Notes: a model not told the origin generated them from the sequence alone. Shown: positions 19,289 through 28,633, counted from the first letter of the stretch. The stretch: 64,000 nt of DNA from Bacillus sp. Marseille-P3661 (GCF_900240995.1 NZ_LT965956.1:124001-188000); one strand, 5' to 3'. A program made the numbers and translations.

Positions 19289-21499
19289 ATGAAACGAGGA
19301 GTAGGATTGTTTCGGAAAAGAATAAAAACACCGACGCTGCTCCAGATGGAGGCCATTGAATGTGGTGCCGTATCGCTAGGTATCATACTTTCCTATTACG
19401 GTCGGTTTGAACCATTGGAAACTCTCCGTGTAGCATGTGGTGTATCTCGAGACGGCAGCAAAGCAAGTAATATTTTAAAGGCGGCTCGAAACTATGGTTT
19501 GGAAGCGAAAGGATATAAAAAGGAAGTGGATAGTTTAAGGAAAGTAAAGCCGCCTTTTATTATCCATTGGAATTTCAACCACTTTCTTGTAGTCGAGCAT
19601 TTCGGTAAAGGGAAAGTATACTTGAATGACCCCGCTACGGGACCAACTGTTGTAACAGAAGAGGAGTTTGATAGGTCCTTTACAGGTGTAGTTATTACAA
19701 TGGAGCCAGGCGAACACTTCGAACGCGGCGGACAGCCTTTTTCCATATTTCGTGCTTTAAGGAAACGAATAGCGGGAAATGAATTAGAGTTTGTTTATTT
19801 ACTACTAGCAGGTCTCGCCCTTGCACTTTTAGGTGTATTGGTACCAATTTTTTTGAAGATCTACATTGATCGGATGCTGCTAGCAGGACAGCTTGAATGG
19901 CTAACAGCAATGCTCATAGGGATGGCAGTTGTAATTGCACTTCGAATGACGCTAACCGGTTTACGAGAAAATGTCCTGCTTCGTTTAGAAACCAAACTAT
20001 CTCTGTATATGTCGGGGACATTTATTTGGCATATTCTTCAGTTACCTATTCACTTTTTTGCTCATAGATTTTCTGGAGAGCTTGCTAGGCGAGTACAGCT
20101 GAATGACCGGGTTGCATCTTTCTTAACGAGCCGACTAGCGGGTACAATGATTGATTTGTTATTAGTTCTTTTCTACCTTGTGTTTATGTTTTCATATCAT
20201 GTGCTATTAGCAAGCACAGTCATGTGCTTTGCTGCACTAAATATCGCCTATCTTTTATATGTATCTAGGAAACGATCGGATCAAAATCAGATACTACAGT
20301 CAGACAGTGGCAAATTTGCTGGTGTATCTGTAGCAGGTATGATGAATATGGAGACGTTAAAAGCAAATGGAAGAGAAGCAGATTTCTTTTCTAAATGGGC
20401 TGGTTATCAAGCAAATCTTGTAAACTCTGAGCAGCAAGCTCGACTTTCTGCCCAATATTTATCCGCAGTACCCATCTTACTTGAATTGCTTAATAAGACA
20501 ATCCTTTTAGTTTTCGGGGGTTATTTAGTTTGGAATGGCTATTTCACTGTCGGAATGTTACTCGCGTTCATTGCTTTTGCAGAAGGCTTTTTGCAACCGA
20601 TAAAAGAGCTTGTGTCGATGGGGAGTGAATTGCAAGAGATGAGAGGAGACTTGGTACGGTTAGATGATGTGCTTGTACACCCAACACACTCAAATGAGAA
20701 TATTAAGGAAATACCTTTAAGGCTAAATCGCCTATCCCAATCATACTATCCTAAAAAATTAACTGGTAGACTTGAAGTAAAAGATGTTGTATTTGGCTAT
20801 AGTCCCCTTGAACCCCCATTATTAAGTGGTTTATCTTTTCATCTAGAGCCCGGTAAGAGCATTGCAATCGTAGGTGGTTCGGGTAGTGGAAAGTCAACTG
20901 TGGCGAAGGTAGTTGCAGGTTTATGTAAACCGAAAACAGGAAAGGTATTATTTGATGGAAATGATCGTTCTTTGATACCAAGTTCAGTTCTAGCTCATTC
21001 CGTTGCACTAGTTGACCAAAACATTCGGCTATTTGAGGGCACAGTTTGGGATAATTTAAGCTTGTGGGATGCTACCATTCCGGAGGAAGTGCTTGTGAAG
21101 GCCGCAAAAGATAGCTGTATCCATGATACGATTACTGCCAAAATGAATGGTTACGATCATCATGTTGAGGAAGGTGGGCGCAATTTCAGTGGAGGTCAAG
21201 CGCAGCGCATTGAAATTGCAAGAGCATTGGCTCAGCAGCCGTCATTGTTAATACTTGATGAAGCAACGAGTGCGCTTGATCCCTTAGTAGAATCAGAGAT
21301 TTATCATAATATCCGACGTCGCGGTTGTGCTTGTCTCATTATTGCACATCGCTTGAGTGCAATTCGAGATTGTGATCAGATAATCGTTTTGGAGCATGGG
21401 CATATTGTCCAACAAGGGACACATAGTGAGCTTTCAAGAGTCGAAGGACCATATAAGCGGCTATTTGATGCATCTTCGGAAAGGCAAGGTATTTTATGA
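19289..21499 (+). CDS. NHLM-type ABC exporter with N-terminal C39 peptidase
   Basis: About 736 residues. Residues about 15-130 are a C39 peptidase: LLQMEAIECGAVSLGIIL with catalytic Cys, HWNFNHFLVV with His, and LNDPATGP with Asp. A six-helix exporter domain (about 150-460) follows, then the ATPase with GGSGSGKSTVAK, NFSGGQAQRIEIARAL, LLILDEATSALD and a late IAHRLSAIRDC. All catalytic residues are present, so it should cleave leader peptides after Gly-Gly and export the product. An ATG at 19250 inside the preceding gene lacks a ribosome site; ATG 19289 has AAAGGAA 11 bases ahead. The natural substrate is probably the precursor at 25399. Confidence 0.9.
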   Translation: MKRGVGLFRKRIKTPTLLQMEAIECGAVSLGIILSYYGRFEPLETLRVACGVSRDGSKASNILKAARNYGLEAKGYKKEVDSLRKVKPPFIIHWNFNHFLVVEHFGKGKVYLNDPATGPTVVTEEEFDRSFTGVVITMEPGEHFERGGQPFSIFRALRKRIAGNELEFVYLLLAGLALALLGVLVPIFLKIYIDRMLLAGQLEWLTAMLIGMAVVIALRMTLTGLRENVLLRLETKLSLYMSGTFIWHILQLPIHFFAHRFSGELARRVQLNDRVASFLTSRLAGTMIDLLLVLFYLVFMFSYHVLLASTVMCFAALNIAYLLYVSRKRSDQNQILQSDSGKFAGVSVAGMMNMETLKANGREADFFSKWAGYQANLVNSEQQARLSAQYLSAVPILLELLNKTILLVFGGYLVWNGYFTVGMLLAFIAFAEGFLQPIKELVSMGSELQEMRGDLVRLDDVLVHPTHSNENIKEIPLRLNRLSQSYYPKKLTGRLEVKDVVFGYSPLEPPLLSGLSFHLEPGKSIAIVGGSGSGKSTVAKVVAGLCKPKTGKVLFDGNDRSLIPSSVLAHSVALVDQNIRLFEGTVWDNLSLWDATIPEEVLVKAAKDSCIHDTITAKMNGYDHHVEEGGRNFSGGQAQRIEIARALAQQPSLLILDEATSALDPLVESEIYHNIRRRGCACLIIAHRLSAIRDCDQIIVLEHGHIVQQGTHSELSRVEGPYKRLFDASSERQGIL

Positions 21500-24384
21500 T
21501 CGAAAATGCATTAGCACAATTTGCGTCGGTTGAAGAATCTGATCAAGCATGGTTGTTAATAAATGAAACAAATTATTTTTATTATGTCGCTTCAGGAACA
21601 GTTGATCTATATACTGTACCCATTCAAGATAATGGAGCTATAGCTGGTGGGAGAAATTTTTTACTTTGTGTAGAAGAGAAGGGGTTGATCTTTTCCCTAC
21701 CTTCTAAAAGCGGCGTTGCAATGCTTGCTGATATACCGTCCCATACAAGATTATGGCGGATACCTGTTCGTAAGGCATTGGAAGTACTCGCAACAAGTGC
21801 TGAGTACCACAAAGCATGGGGTGAAAAAATCGACGAATGGCTACTTTTACTTGGTGAAGTCATTGCACCCTCACCACCCCTACCTGGCTGTGAAACGATT
21901 AACGAATCAGGTGATACAGTTGTAATACAGAATACTTCATTTACACCTGAAAGTGGAGTACTTTGGATTGAGTCATTGAATAAGCCAATAATGCCATGGA
22001 ATATGGGGAGCCTTCCAAGAGTTAATGCAGGAGCCAAAATCCCAATTTCTAGAGCTTCATGGATTGCTGCTGCTGCAGGAAGTGTTCTTAAAGCATATAA
22101 ATCTGACAAATTGTTTATAACGGGAAATTGGCTGAAGGACTTGATGGACTATCATTATCTAGTTGCAACCGTATTATTACAAAGAGCAAAAAATAATGAG
22201 TTTGAAGAGAAAGCTGCTTTACAAGCCCGGATACAGCAAAATCGTAATCTGATGGAGCAAGCCGTATCTAGCTTAAAACAAGTTACAGAAATGAATAGAT
22301 TTGGGGAAAAGGACTATTACGATAATGTTGATCCTCTTATAGCTTGTATTAGACGAGTAGGGAATTGCATTGGCATCAATATTCGTCAACCTAAATCCTT
22401 GTCAGATGGTAAGCGGTTAACCCCTGAACAAATATTCCAGGAGTCTGGAGTTGCCTTTCGTCGAGTTGCACTTCGTGGCGATTGGTACCGGCAGGATCAC
22501 GGGCCACTTCTCGGTTTTCTAGTGGATGGGACACCGATTTCTCTTATTCCAAAAATGGTCGGTGGCTACGAAGTGTGGGTTGAAGCAGAAACTGAGGATC
22601 CAATAATGGTTAATAAGGAAATTGCCGAACTTTTTCAACCATTTGCATATGAATTATATCGTCCATTACCGAATCGAACATTAAAATTACGTGATTTAGC
22701 AAATTTAGCCTTATCGAAAAGACTAAAAAAAGATTTAACCTTGGGGATTGGAATAGGTTTTATAGTTGGGCTATTAGGTCTCAGTTTCCCAGCAGCAACA
22801 GGTATTTTAATAGATACTTTACTTACTGATTTAGATAATCAACAATTTGTACAGATGTTTATTATGCTAACCGCTATCGCTTTTGCTGTATTTGGATTTA
22901 CAATTACACAATCATGTATGTGGTTACGAATTTTTACTACTTGGGACGCTTCTCTTCAAAGTGCAGTCTGGCACCGATTATTGCAAATGCCATTGACCTT
23001 TTTTCGAGAATTTTCAGCAGGTGACCTAGCTGTCCGAGTTAGTGGTGTAAATACATTTTTTAGAGTTTTGTCTAATTGGGTTATATCCGGGATGGCTAGT
23101 ACGCTGTTTGCAATATTACAGACGGGACTACTATTTTTATATATTCCTAAATTAGCTTGGCTAGCAATAGGGCTCGTTTGTATATACGTATTTGCTTTTA
23201 TCGGTATTTCATTTCCTCTGATTAGACTAACTGAGAAAAAAACGGAACTTGAAGGAAGTGTAAATGGCTTATTAGTCCAGTTATTTGGAGGTATCGCCAA
23301 ATTTAGGGTAGCAGATGCGGAATCAAGAGCTTTCCATCAATGGAGCAGACGATTTGGTTTACAGCGCGCATATGCGTTCAAATTAAGATCCGTACAAAAC
23401 ATTTTGCTGATTATAAATAGTGGCTATTTGGTAACTGCAAGTCTTCTTTTGTTTTGGTTAGCGGGGGGAAGCAACAGCGGAATGACATCAGGTACATTTG
23501 CTGCCTTCTATGCAGCCTTCGGAACATTGATTGGCTCCGTTATCGGACTTTGTTCATCTACCATTTCGTTATTTGAGTTAATTCCTTTATACAAGCGAAT
23601 TAAACCATTACTACTTACACAGCCCGAGACAAGTGATAGTAATGGTGATCCTGGTTTATTGTTAGGGAGCATCGAACTAAATCATGTTTCGTTTCGTTAT
23701 GACCCGGATGGACCTTTAGTATTGAATGATATTTCGTTGCATATTCAAGCAGGTGAATATGTTGCGATAGTTGGTTCTTCAGGCAGTGGCAAGTCTACCT
23801 TGCTACGCTTGTTAATTGGGTTTGACATTCCTCAATCAGGCTCAATCTATTTTGATGGAAAAGATCTAAATGGCTTACAATTAAGTGCAGTCCGTAAACA
23901 GTGTGGGGTTGTACTACAAAACGGCACGCTTTGGGCTGGTGATATAGCAGATAATATAATTGGTCAAAACGGTGGTTTATCGCTTGAAGATGCATGGGAT
24001 GCAGCACAACTTGTAGGTTTAGATGAAGATATTTCTAAGTTACCAATGGGCATGCACACAGTATTATCCGATGGTTCAGGATTTCTATCTGGGGGACAGG
24101 TACAGCGAATTTTAATCGCTCGAGCCATTGTTCATAATCCACGAATTTTATTTTTAGATGAAGCAACAAGTGCCCTCGATCAAATTACCCAAGAAAAAAT
24201 CACTACAACACTTGATCGAATGAATGTTACACGTATTGTTATTGCACATCGTTTGAGTACAATCCGTCACGCTGATCGAATTATCGTATTGGAAAGTGGT
24301 CGGATTGTTGAAGAAGGCAGCTACGATGAGTTAATACACCTTGGAGGTCATTTTTCTAAAATGGCCGCTCGCCAAGTCATGTGA
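21496..24384 (+). CDS. NHLM-type ABC exporter, second subunit with long N-terminal domain
   Basis: 962 residues, overlapping the C39 exporter by 4 bases (ATGA). The first about 410 residues are soluble and lack the peptidase Cys; they contain a beta-rich start like a cNMP/cupin fold, a helical part (LQRAKNNEFEEKAALQARIQ in part) and a stretch resembling degenerate peptidase-like regions (GDWYRQDHGPLLGFLVDG). A six-helix exporter core lies at about 415-690, and the ATPase has GSSGSGKSTLLRLL, FLSGGQVQRILIARAI, LFLDEATSALD and IAHRLSTIRHADR. This architecture matches the second ABC protein of NHLM bacteriocin systems, which probably pairs with the peptidase-bearing one. The role of the N-terminal part is unknown. 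Confidence 0.88.
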   Translation: MIENALAQFASVEESDQAWLLINETNYFYYVASGTVDLYTVPIQDNGAIAGGRNFLLCVEEKGLIFSLPSKSGVAMLADIPSHTRLWRIPVRKALEVLATSAEYHKAWGEKIDEWLLLLGEVIAPSPPLPGCETINESGDTVVIQNTSFTPESGVLWIESLNKPIMPWNMGSLPRVNAGAKIPISRASWIAAAAGSVLKAYKSDKLFITGNWLKDLMDYHYLVATVLLQRAKNNEFEEKAALQARIQQNRNLMEQAVSSLKQVTEMNRFGEKDYYDNVDPLIACIRRVGNCIGINIRQPKSLSDGKRLTPEQIFQESGVAFRRVALRGDWYRQDHGPLLGFLVDGTPISLIPKMVGGYEVWVEAETEDPIMVNKEIAELFQPFAYELYRPLPNRTLKLRDLANLALSKRLKKDLTLGIGIGFIVGLLGLSFPAATGILIDTLLTDLDNQQFVQMFIMLTAIAFAVFGFTITQSCMWLRIFTTWDASLQSAVWHRLLQMPLTFFREFSAGDLAVRVSGVNTFFRVLSNWVISGMASTLFAILQTGLLFLYIPKLAWLAIGLVCIYVFAFIGISFPLIRLTEKKTELEGSVNGLLVQLFGGIAKFRVADAESRAFHQWSRRFGLQRAYAFKLRSVQNILLIINSGYLVTASLLLFWLAGGSNSGMTSGTFAAFYAAFGTLIGSVIGLCSSTISLFELIPLYKRIKPLLLTQPETSDSNGDPGLLLGSIELNHVSFRYDPDGPLVLNDISLHIQAGEYVAIVGSSGSGKSTLLRLLIGFDIPQSGSIYFDGKDLNGLQLSAVRKQCGVVLQNGTLWAGDIADNIIGQNGGLSLEDAWDAAQLVGLDEDISKLPMGMHTVLSDGSGFLSGGQVQRILIARAIVHNPRILFLDEATSALDQITQEKITTTLDRMNVTRIVIAHRLSTIRHADRIIVLESGRIVEEGSYDELIHLGGHFSKMAARQVM

Positions 24385-24402
24385 AAAGGGGGTATCCAAT
24401 AG

Positions 24403-25287
24403 TTGGAGACCATTCAAATTGAAAAAGTTACACCACAAAATGCTGAGCCATTTATTGGGTACACATATAAGTCTTATCGACCTCTGTTTCAAGATATATA
24501 TGAATTTACAAAATCAAGTTTCATAGCTTATGGTGCTCGAAGTAAAGGGAATCCAGTTGGTATGGTTGTTGGCGTAATAGATCAAGAAAACAACAAGGGC
24601 TCATTAGTTTCAATATTTGTTGAAGGTAGTGCTAGAAAACAAGGAATTGGGAAGAGGCTGCTTGAAGAGTTAATGAATTATTTCCTTCACAAAGAAATTA
24701 AAGTAATCACTGTTGAGTATTTTGCACTTCCCAGCATTGTTCCGTTCGAAATATTGCTTAAACAATGTGGTTGGAATACACCGACCTTACATAGCAGCTA
24801 TTATCGATTCAATATGGAACATCTAAAACAAGCTAAGTGGTTACAAAAGGATCACCTACCAGCTAGATATAGGCTCGTTCCATGGTCACTTGATTTAGCT
24901 GAACGCATTTCTGCCCTGCCTTTAAAAGAGGAAACTGGCTTTGTAAATTATTTTATGCCAAATTGGAAACTCGATTCCATAAATCAACATTGCAGCTTTG
25001 TTCTCATGGATGCGGATGAACCGGTGGGATGGTCTATCATTGATCATGAGGTTTCAGACACTTTATTATACCGTACCCTTTATTTACGGGAAAAATATCG
25101 GAAATCGTGGTTAGGAATTACATTAGCCGTTCATTCATCAAGGGCTGGTTTGAATACCGGGATTCCTTTTTGTGTAATTCAAATAAGAGATAATAATCAA
25201 CAAATGCAAAGAATTATTAATCAATTAGTAATGCCGATGGAACCCAAAATTACTGAATACAGAAAAAACTTTATTATTCTTAGCTAA
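24403..25287 (+). CDS. GNAT N-acetyltransferase in the RiPP locus
   Basis: 294 residues from a TTG 18 bases after the exporter, with GGGGG ahead of it. The first half is a GNAT domain: SLVSIFVEGSARKQGIGKRLLEEL has the acetyl-CoA loop RKQGIGKR, followed by the usual VEYFALPSIVPFEILLKQCGW. The second half (150-294) is another alpha/beta region with an internal VGWSIIDHEVSD and no clear cofactor loop, so it may be a degenerate second GNAT. It is co-transcribed with the exporters and is the only candidate modification or immunity enzyme in the locus. Acetylation of the peptide or of a host target is inference. Confidence 0.75.
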   Translation: METIQIEKVTPQNAEPFIGYTYKSYRPLFQDIYEFTKSSFIAYGARSKGNPVGMVVGVIDQENNKGSLVSIFVEGSARKQGIGKRLLEELMNYFLHKEIKVITVEYFALPSIVPFEILLKQCGWNTPTLHSSYYRFNMEHLKQAKWLQKDHLPARYRLVPWSLDLAERISALPLKEETGFVNYFMPNWKLDSINQHCSFVLMDADEPVGWSIIDHEVSDTLLYRTLYLREKYRKSWLGITLAVHSSRAGLNTGIPFCVIQIRDNNQQMQRIINQLVMPMEPKITEYRKNFIILS

Positions 25288-25338
25288 AAATTTTGAATAG
25301 ATTTACAATTTTATATGTTAAACATAGTGAAATTGGCA

Positions 25339-25344
25339 TATAAT
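25339..25344 (+). promoter_or_regulatory. -10 box of a promoter for the precursor peptide gene
   Basis: A consensus TATAAT lies 55 bases before the precursor ATG in the 111-base gap after the GNAT gene. The -35 region (around 25316) is weak (TGTTAA). A separate promoter would allow more precursor than exporter to be made. Inferred from sequence only. Confidence 0.45.
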
Positions 25345-25398
25345 GAGTTTGCAAGTATGGGAAAAAATAGCTAGTAAACTAGCGCTTGGAGGGAAAAG

Positions 25399-25713
25399 AT
25401 GACTTGGACAGTAGAAAAAGCAAATTTAGTTTTTGCTGATTTAAAGGAACGCGCGTCAAAAGATGAAACATTTCGTAAGCTTGCATTACAAGATCCAGCT
25501 GCAGCTGTGAAGGAATTAACTGGATTAGATTTACCTGAAGGGATAGAAGTAGAGCTTGGTGTAGATGAAAATGGAATCATTAAACAGGCTCAGGTAAATA
25601 TGTCTGATACAGGAGAGCGCGAGTTAGATGAAACAGAGCTTGATGCAGTCTCAGGTGGAACCTCATTTAGTGCTTTTATATTATATGGACCAGAATATCG
25701 TACTCCAAAGTAA
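25399..25713 (+). CDS. NHLP-leader RiPP precursor peptide
   Basis: 104 residues behind GGAGGGAAAAG. Residues 1-87 are a leader of the nitrile-hydratase-like (NHLP) type: helical start, FRKLALQDPAAAVKELTG (26-43), LPEGIEVELGVDENG (45-59), acidic end ELDETELDAVSGG. The Gly86-Gly87 pair fits cleavage by the C39 exporter. The core is residues 88-104, TSFSAFILYGPEYRTPK: no Cys, four Ser/Thr, two Tyr, two Pro. Lack of Cys excludes lanthionine or disulfide rings. Known NHLP precursors meet LanM, YcaO or radical SAM enzymes; none is encoded near. The mature product may be a short peptide that is unmodified or altered only by the GNAT. Confidence 0.85.
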   Translation: MTWTVEKANLVFADLKERASKDETFRKLALQDPAAAVKELTGLDLPEGIEVELGVDENGIIKQAQVNMSDTGERELDETELDAVSGGTSFSAFILYGPEYRTPK

Positions 25714-25729
25714 ATAAATTCATTAAATT

Positions 25730-25762
25730 AAAGTTCCCTATGTATGGGGAGCTTTTTTTATT
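25730..25762 (+). terminator. Intrinsic terminator of the precursor gene
   Basis: AAAGTTCCC (25730-25738) pairs with GGGAGCTTT (25747-25755) with one G-U pair, followed by a T run. Confidence 0.85.
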
Positions 25763-25966
25763 TTATGTTACTATATTTTAATCTTTTACTTAAACATTTT
25801 AGTAAAAATAAAAACTAGTGAAAAGGCATCCGTCAAGATTACTTTTTGGAAAAAATGTGAACTCCGTGATGTATTTCATGGAAAATTCATTAATTCAGGC
25901 TTATTTTAGATATTGGGGGCAAAAAAACTGTATCTTAGTAAAATGATTAAAAAAGGGGGAATAAAA

Positions 25967-26485
25967 ATGTACCAACAGGCAGCATGGGTGATTACATTAT
26001 TATTAAGTGGATTTATTATCTTTATCTTTTTATTCGTATTAACAAGGTCTAGTTATCGTGTGGAATACAGTGGAATCCAGAAAAAATGGTATTTTATTCG
26101 AAATATTTGGTTTTTTCTTTTATTCAGCATTGTCATAATTGTCAGCTATTTTACGCTTCAAGATCTACCTTTTGAGAGGGTAGAAGCGAAAGGCACTCCA
26201 ATCGATGTAAATATAACAGCCCTTCAGTTTGGTTTCGATACATCTGAGGATACCTTTAAAGTTGGGGATTACGTAGCTTTTCATGTTACGAGTATGGATG
26301 TAAATCATGGTTTCGGTTTATATGATGAAAATATGAATATAGTTGCCCAAACACAGGCAATGCCAGAATACATAAATACTGTTTATTATGAATTTTCAAT
26401 ACCCGGTACCTACACCATTCTTTGTATGGAATATTGCGGTATTGCACATCATGCAATGACACGTGAGATTACAGTCATAGAGTAG
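25967..26485 (+). CDS. CuA-containing subunit II of a heme-copper enzyme
   Basis: 172 residues from ATG 25967 (AAGGGGG ahead). Two membrane helices (about 6-26 and 46-62) anchor a cupredoxin domain outside the membrane. The binuclear CuA ligands are complete: His114 (DVNHGFGLYD), then Cys153, Glu155, Cys157, His161 and Met164 in CMEYCGIAHHAM. It should take electrons from a cytochrome c or other donor and pass them to the catalytic subunit encoded 25 bases downstream. A long form starting near 25913 is possible but lacks a ribosome site. Confidence 0.9.
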   Translation: MYQQAAWVITLLLSGFIIFIFLFVLTRSSYRVEYSGIQKKWYFIRNIWFFLLFSIVIIVSYFTLQDLPFERVEAKGTPIDVNITALQFGFDTSEDTFKVGDYVAFHVTSMDVNHGFGLYDENMNIVAQTQAMPEYINTVYYEFSIPGTYTILCMEYCGIAHHAMTREITVIE

Positions 26486-26510
26486 CGATATTTTAAGGGG
26501 GGGAAATATA

Positions 26511-28016
26511 GTGGAAAACAATACACTTAAGGTTAGTATAGATTCAAAGACAAAGAAATCAGTTGTATTTCCGATTGTTATCAGTGGTTCCATTATTCTA
26601 TTGATGATGGTATTTGGCGTTTTAATGCTTTTAGGACAAGGGAATTTACTCGAAATTAATCCAGGGATGTTTTATAAAATTATGACAATCCATGGTACTG
26701 GTATGGTTGGGGCTGGTGCCCTTGCTGGCTCAGCGATTATGTGGTATTTCCTAATGCAGTACGTTCCATTAAAACAAGTAGCATTTACCACTAATTTTGT
26801 ATTTTTTCTAATTGGCGTTTCAATGGTTTTAGTTGGTATTTTTGCCTTTGACTTTGCAGGCGGATGGACATTTTTATATCCACTGCCAGCGATATCCGGG
26901 GGGATGTGGGGAAAAACGGCTGCTACGCTTTATCTAAGTGGTATGTTAGTTATCGGAACAGGTTTCCTAATTTTATTTTTGGAGGTTTCACGTGCCATTA
27001 TGAAAGAATATGGCAGCTTCTCAAATGCGTTGGGTTGGCCATATATCCTTGGGAAAAAGACAGGCTATGGCCCACCGGCAGCGGTTGTTGCTAGTACTAT
27101 GGTTTGCATAGTAGATATCACTGCACTTATTGCAGGTGCATCGATCCTAATAATGAGCATCATTAATATTTTTATATCAAGTTTCACAATTGATCCGTTA
27201 CTAGCGAAAAACTTAATTTATGCATTTGGTCACATTTTTGCAAATTCAATTATCTATATGGGTGTAATTGCAGTATATGAATTACTTTCACGTTATACAA
27301 ATCGGCCTTGGAAATCTAACAAGATTTTTTTGATCGCTTGGAATATGTCAACGCTGTTTACAATCATAATATACCCTCATCACCTTCTAATGGATACTGT
27401 TATGCCAAAATGGATGTTAATCATAGGACAAGTCCTTTCATATATGAATGGAATGCCGGTATTAGTTGTAACAGCATATGGAGCGCTAATGATTATTTAC
27501 TACTCTGGCATTAAATGGGATGTTGCATCTAGTTTTTTATTCCTATCTATGTTTGGTTGGGTGATCGGGGTTGTGCCTGCGATAGTTGACGCAACAATTG
27601 TTATAAACCATGTAATGCATAATACTAAATGGGTACCTGGTCATTTCCATATGTATATGGGAATTGGTGCATGTGCTATGATAATTGGATTTATGTATTA
27701 TCTTACAAAAGTGGAAGGTGGAAGAACAGATCGTGGTGTAGATCGTATAGCACTATGGTTTTACTTATTGTTTTTCCTAGGGGTAACAGGCTCATTTCTG
27801 TTTTCTGGTAAAGTAAGTGCGCCTAGAAGATGGGCTGAGCATTATCCTGAGTGGATAGCAGCAGATGTAGCTGGCGCTATCTTCGGGATGGTTGTCACAT
27901 TCTGTTTCCTTTTATTTATGGTTCGCTATATTCATTATGCTAGTAAGATTGGTAAATTAGTTTCACTAAATGATGAATATAGTAGCGAACAGATAAGGTT
28001 AAAGAAACATGCCTAA
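26511..28016 (+). CDS. Heme-copper catalytic subunit lacking the active-site Tyr (probable nitric oxide reductase)
   Basis: 501 residues from GTG 26511 behind GGGGGGGAA, 12 or so membrane helices. Histidines for two hemes and CuB are present: His61 (low-spin heme), His241 (CuB), His290-His291 (CuB), His378 and His380 (high-spin and low-spin heme). In oxygen reductases of the A and B classes His241 is followed at +4 by the cross-linked Tyr (GHPxVY). Here the motif is GHIFAN, with Asn245. Nitric oxide reductases also lack this Tyr (Glu in cNOR). Together with the CuA subunit this suggests a CuA-type NO reductase (sNOR/bNOR-like); an oxidase role cannot be excluded. The SCO gene overlaps its end by 8 bases. 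Confidence 0.85.
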   Translation: MENNTLKVSIDSKTKKSVVFPIVISGSIILLMMVFGVLMLLGQGNLLEINPGMFYKIMTIHGTGMVGAGALAGSAIMWYFLMQYVPLKQVAFTTNFVFFLIGVSMVLVGIFAFDFAGGWTFLYPLPAISGGMWGKTAATLYLSGMLVIGTGFLILFLEVSRAIMKEYGSFSNALGWPYILGKKTGYGPPAAVVASTMVCIVDITALIAGASILIMSIINIFISSFTIDPLLAKNLIYAFGHIFANSIIYMGVIAVYELLSRYTNRPWKSNKIFLIAWNMSTLFTIIIYPHHLLMDTVMPKWMLIIGQVLSYMNGMPVLVVTAYGALMIIYYSGIKWDVASSFLFLSMFGWVIGVVPAIVDATIVINHVMHNTKWVPGHFHMYMGIGACAMIIGFMYYLTKVEGGRTDRGVDRIALWFYLLFFLGVTGSFLFSGKVSAPRRWAEHYPEWIAADVAGAIFGMVVTFCFLLFMVRYIHYASKIGKLVSLNDEYSSEQIRLKKHA

Positions 28017-28620
28017 GATCAGCTTATTACTGAATATGTGTATTACCGTTATTGGAACGGCCTTATTGTTTTTTGGAACGAACCACTTTCAAGCATTTAC
28101 AGCCGAACAAGCACGAAGAATAGACATATTAAATCACACTCCACAATTGGAGAATGTTACATTTGAAGATAGCAAGGGAGTGTTTACAACACTTGGAGAT
28201 TATAAGGGCAAATACATAATTGCAACCTTTGTTTACACAAGTTGTGGTGATATATGCCCTATAGTTGAATCGAATTTACAAGAAATATATCTAAGTCTTC
28301 CCGAACATATCCTTGGGGAAATTATTCAGATATTAAGTATTAGTTTTGATCCGGATCGCGATACGCCACATCATCTTGAACATTATCGACAATTATTTAA
28401 AGCGGATGGACAATCATGGAAAATGGTTCGAATCCCAGACCGACAAGAACTAAGGGTTCTGTTAGAGCAAACAGGGGTTGTCGTTATACCAACAGAAACA
28501 GGGTATGAGCATAATGCAGCCTTTTATTTAATTAATCCAGAGGGACAATTGATCCGAATTTTTAATTATGATGCTCCTGAAAAAATAACTAAAGAAGTTA
28601 AACAAATGCTATCGATTTAA
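28009..28620 (+). CDS. SCO1/SenC-type copper chaperone
   Basis: 203 residues, overlapping the catalytic subunit gene by 8 bases. One N-terminal membrane helix (LLLNMCITVIGTALLFFGT) exports a thioredoxin-like domain. The copper ligands are Cys79 and Cys83 in TSCGDICP and His168 in YEHNAAFYLINPEG. SCO proteins load the CuA site of subunit II, which fits the CuA protein two genes upstream. The typical SFDPDRDTP block is present. Confidence 0.93.
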   Translation: MPKISLLLNMCITVIGTALLFFGTNHFQAFTAEQARRIDILNHTPQLENVTFEDSKGVFTTLGDYKGKYIIATFVYTSCGDICPIVESNLQEIYLSLPEHILGEIIQILSISFDPDRDTPHHLEHYRQLFKADGQSWKMVRIPDRQELRVLLEQTGVVVIPTETGYEHNAAFYLINPEGQLIRIFNYDAPEKITKEVKQMLSI

Positions 28621-28633
28621 AGGGGAACATATA

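Noticed and set aside
21624-22109. 161-codon frame antisense to the second ABC exporter
   Set aside because: Shadow of a coding region, no ribosome site.
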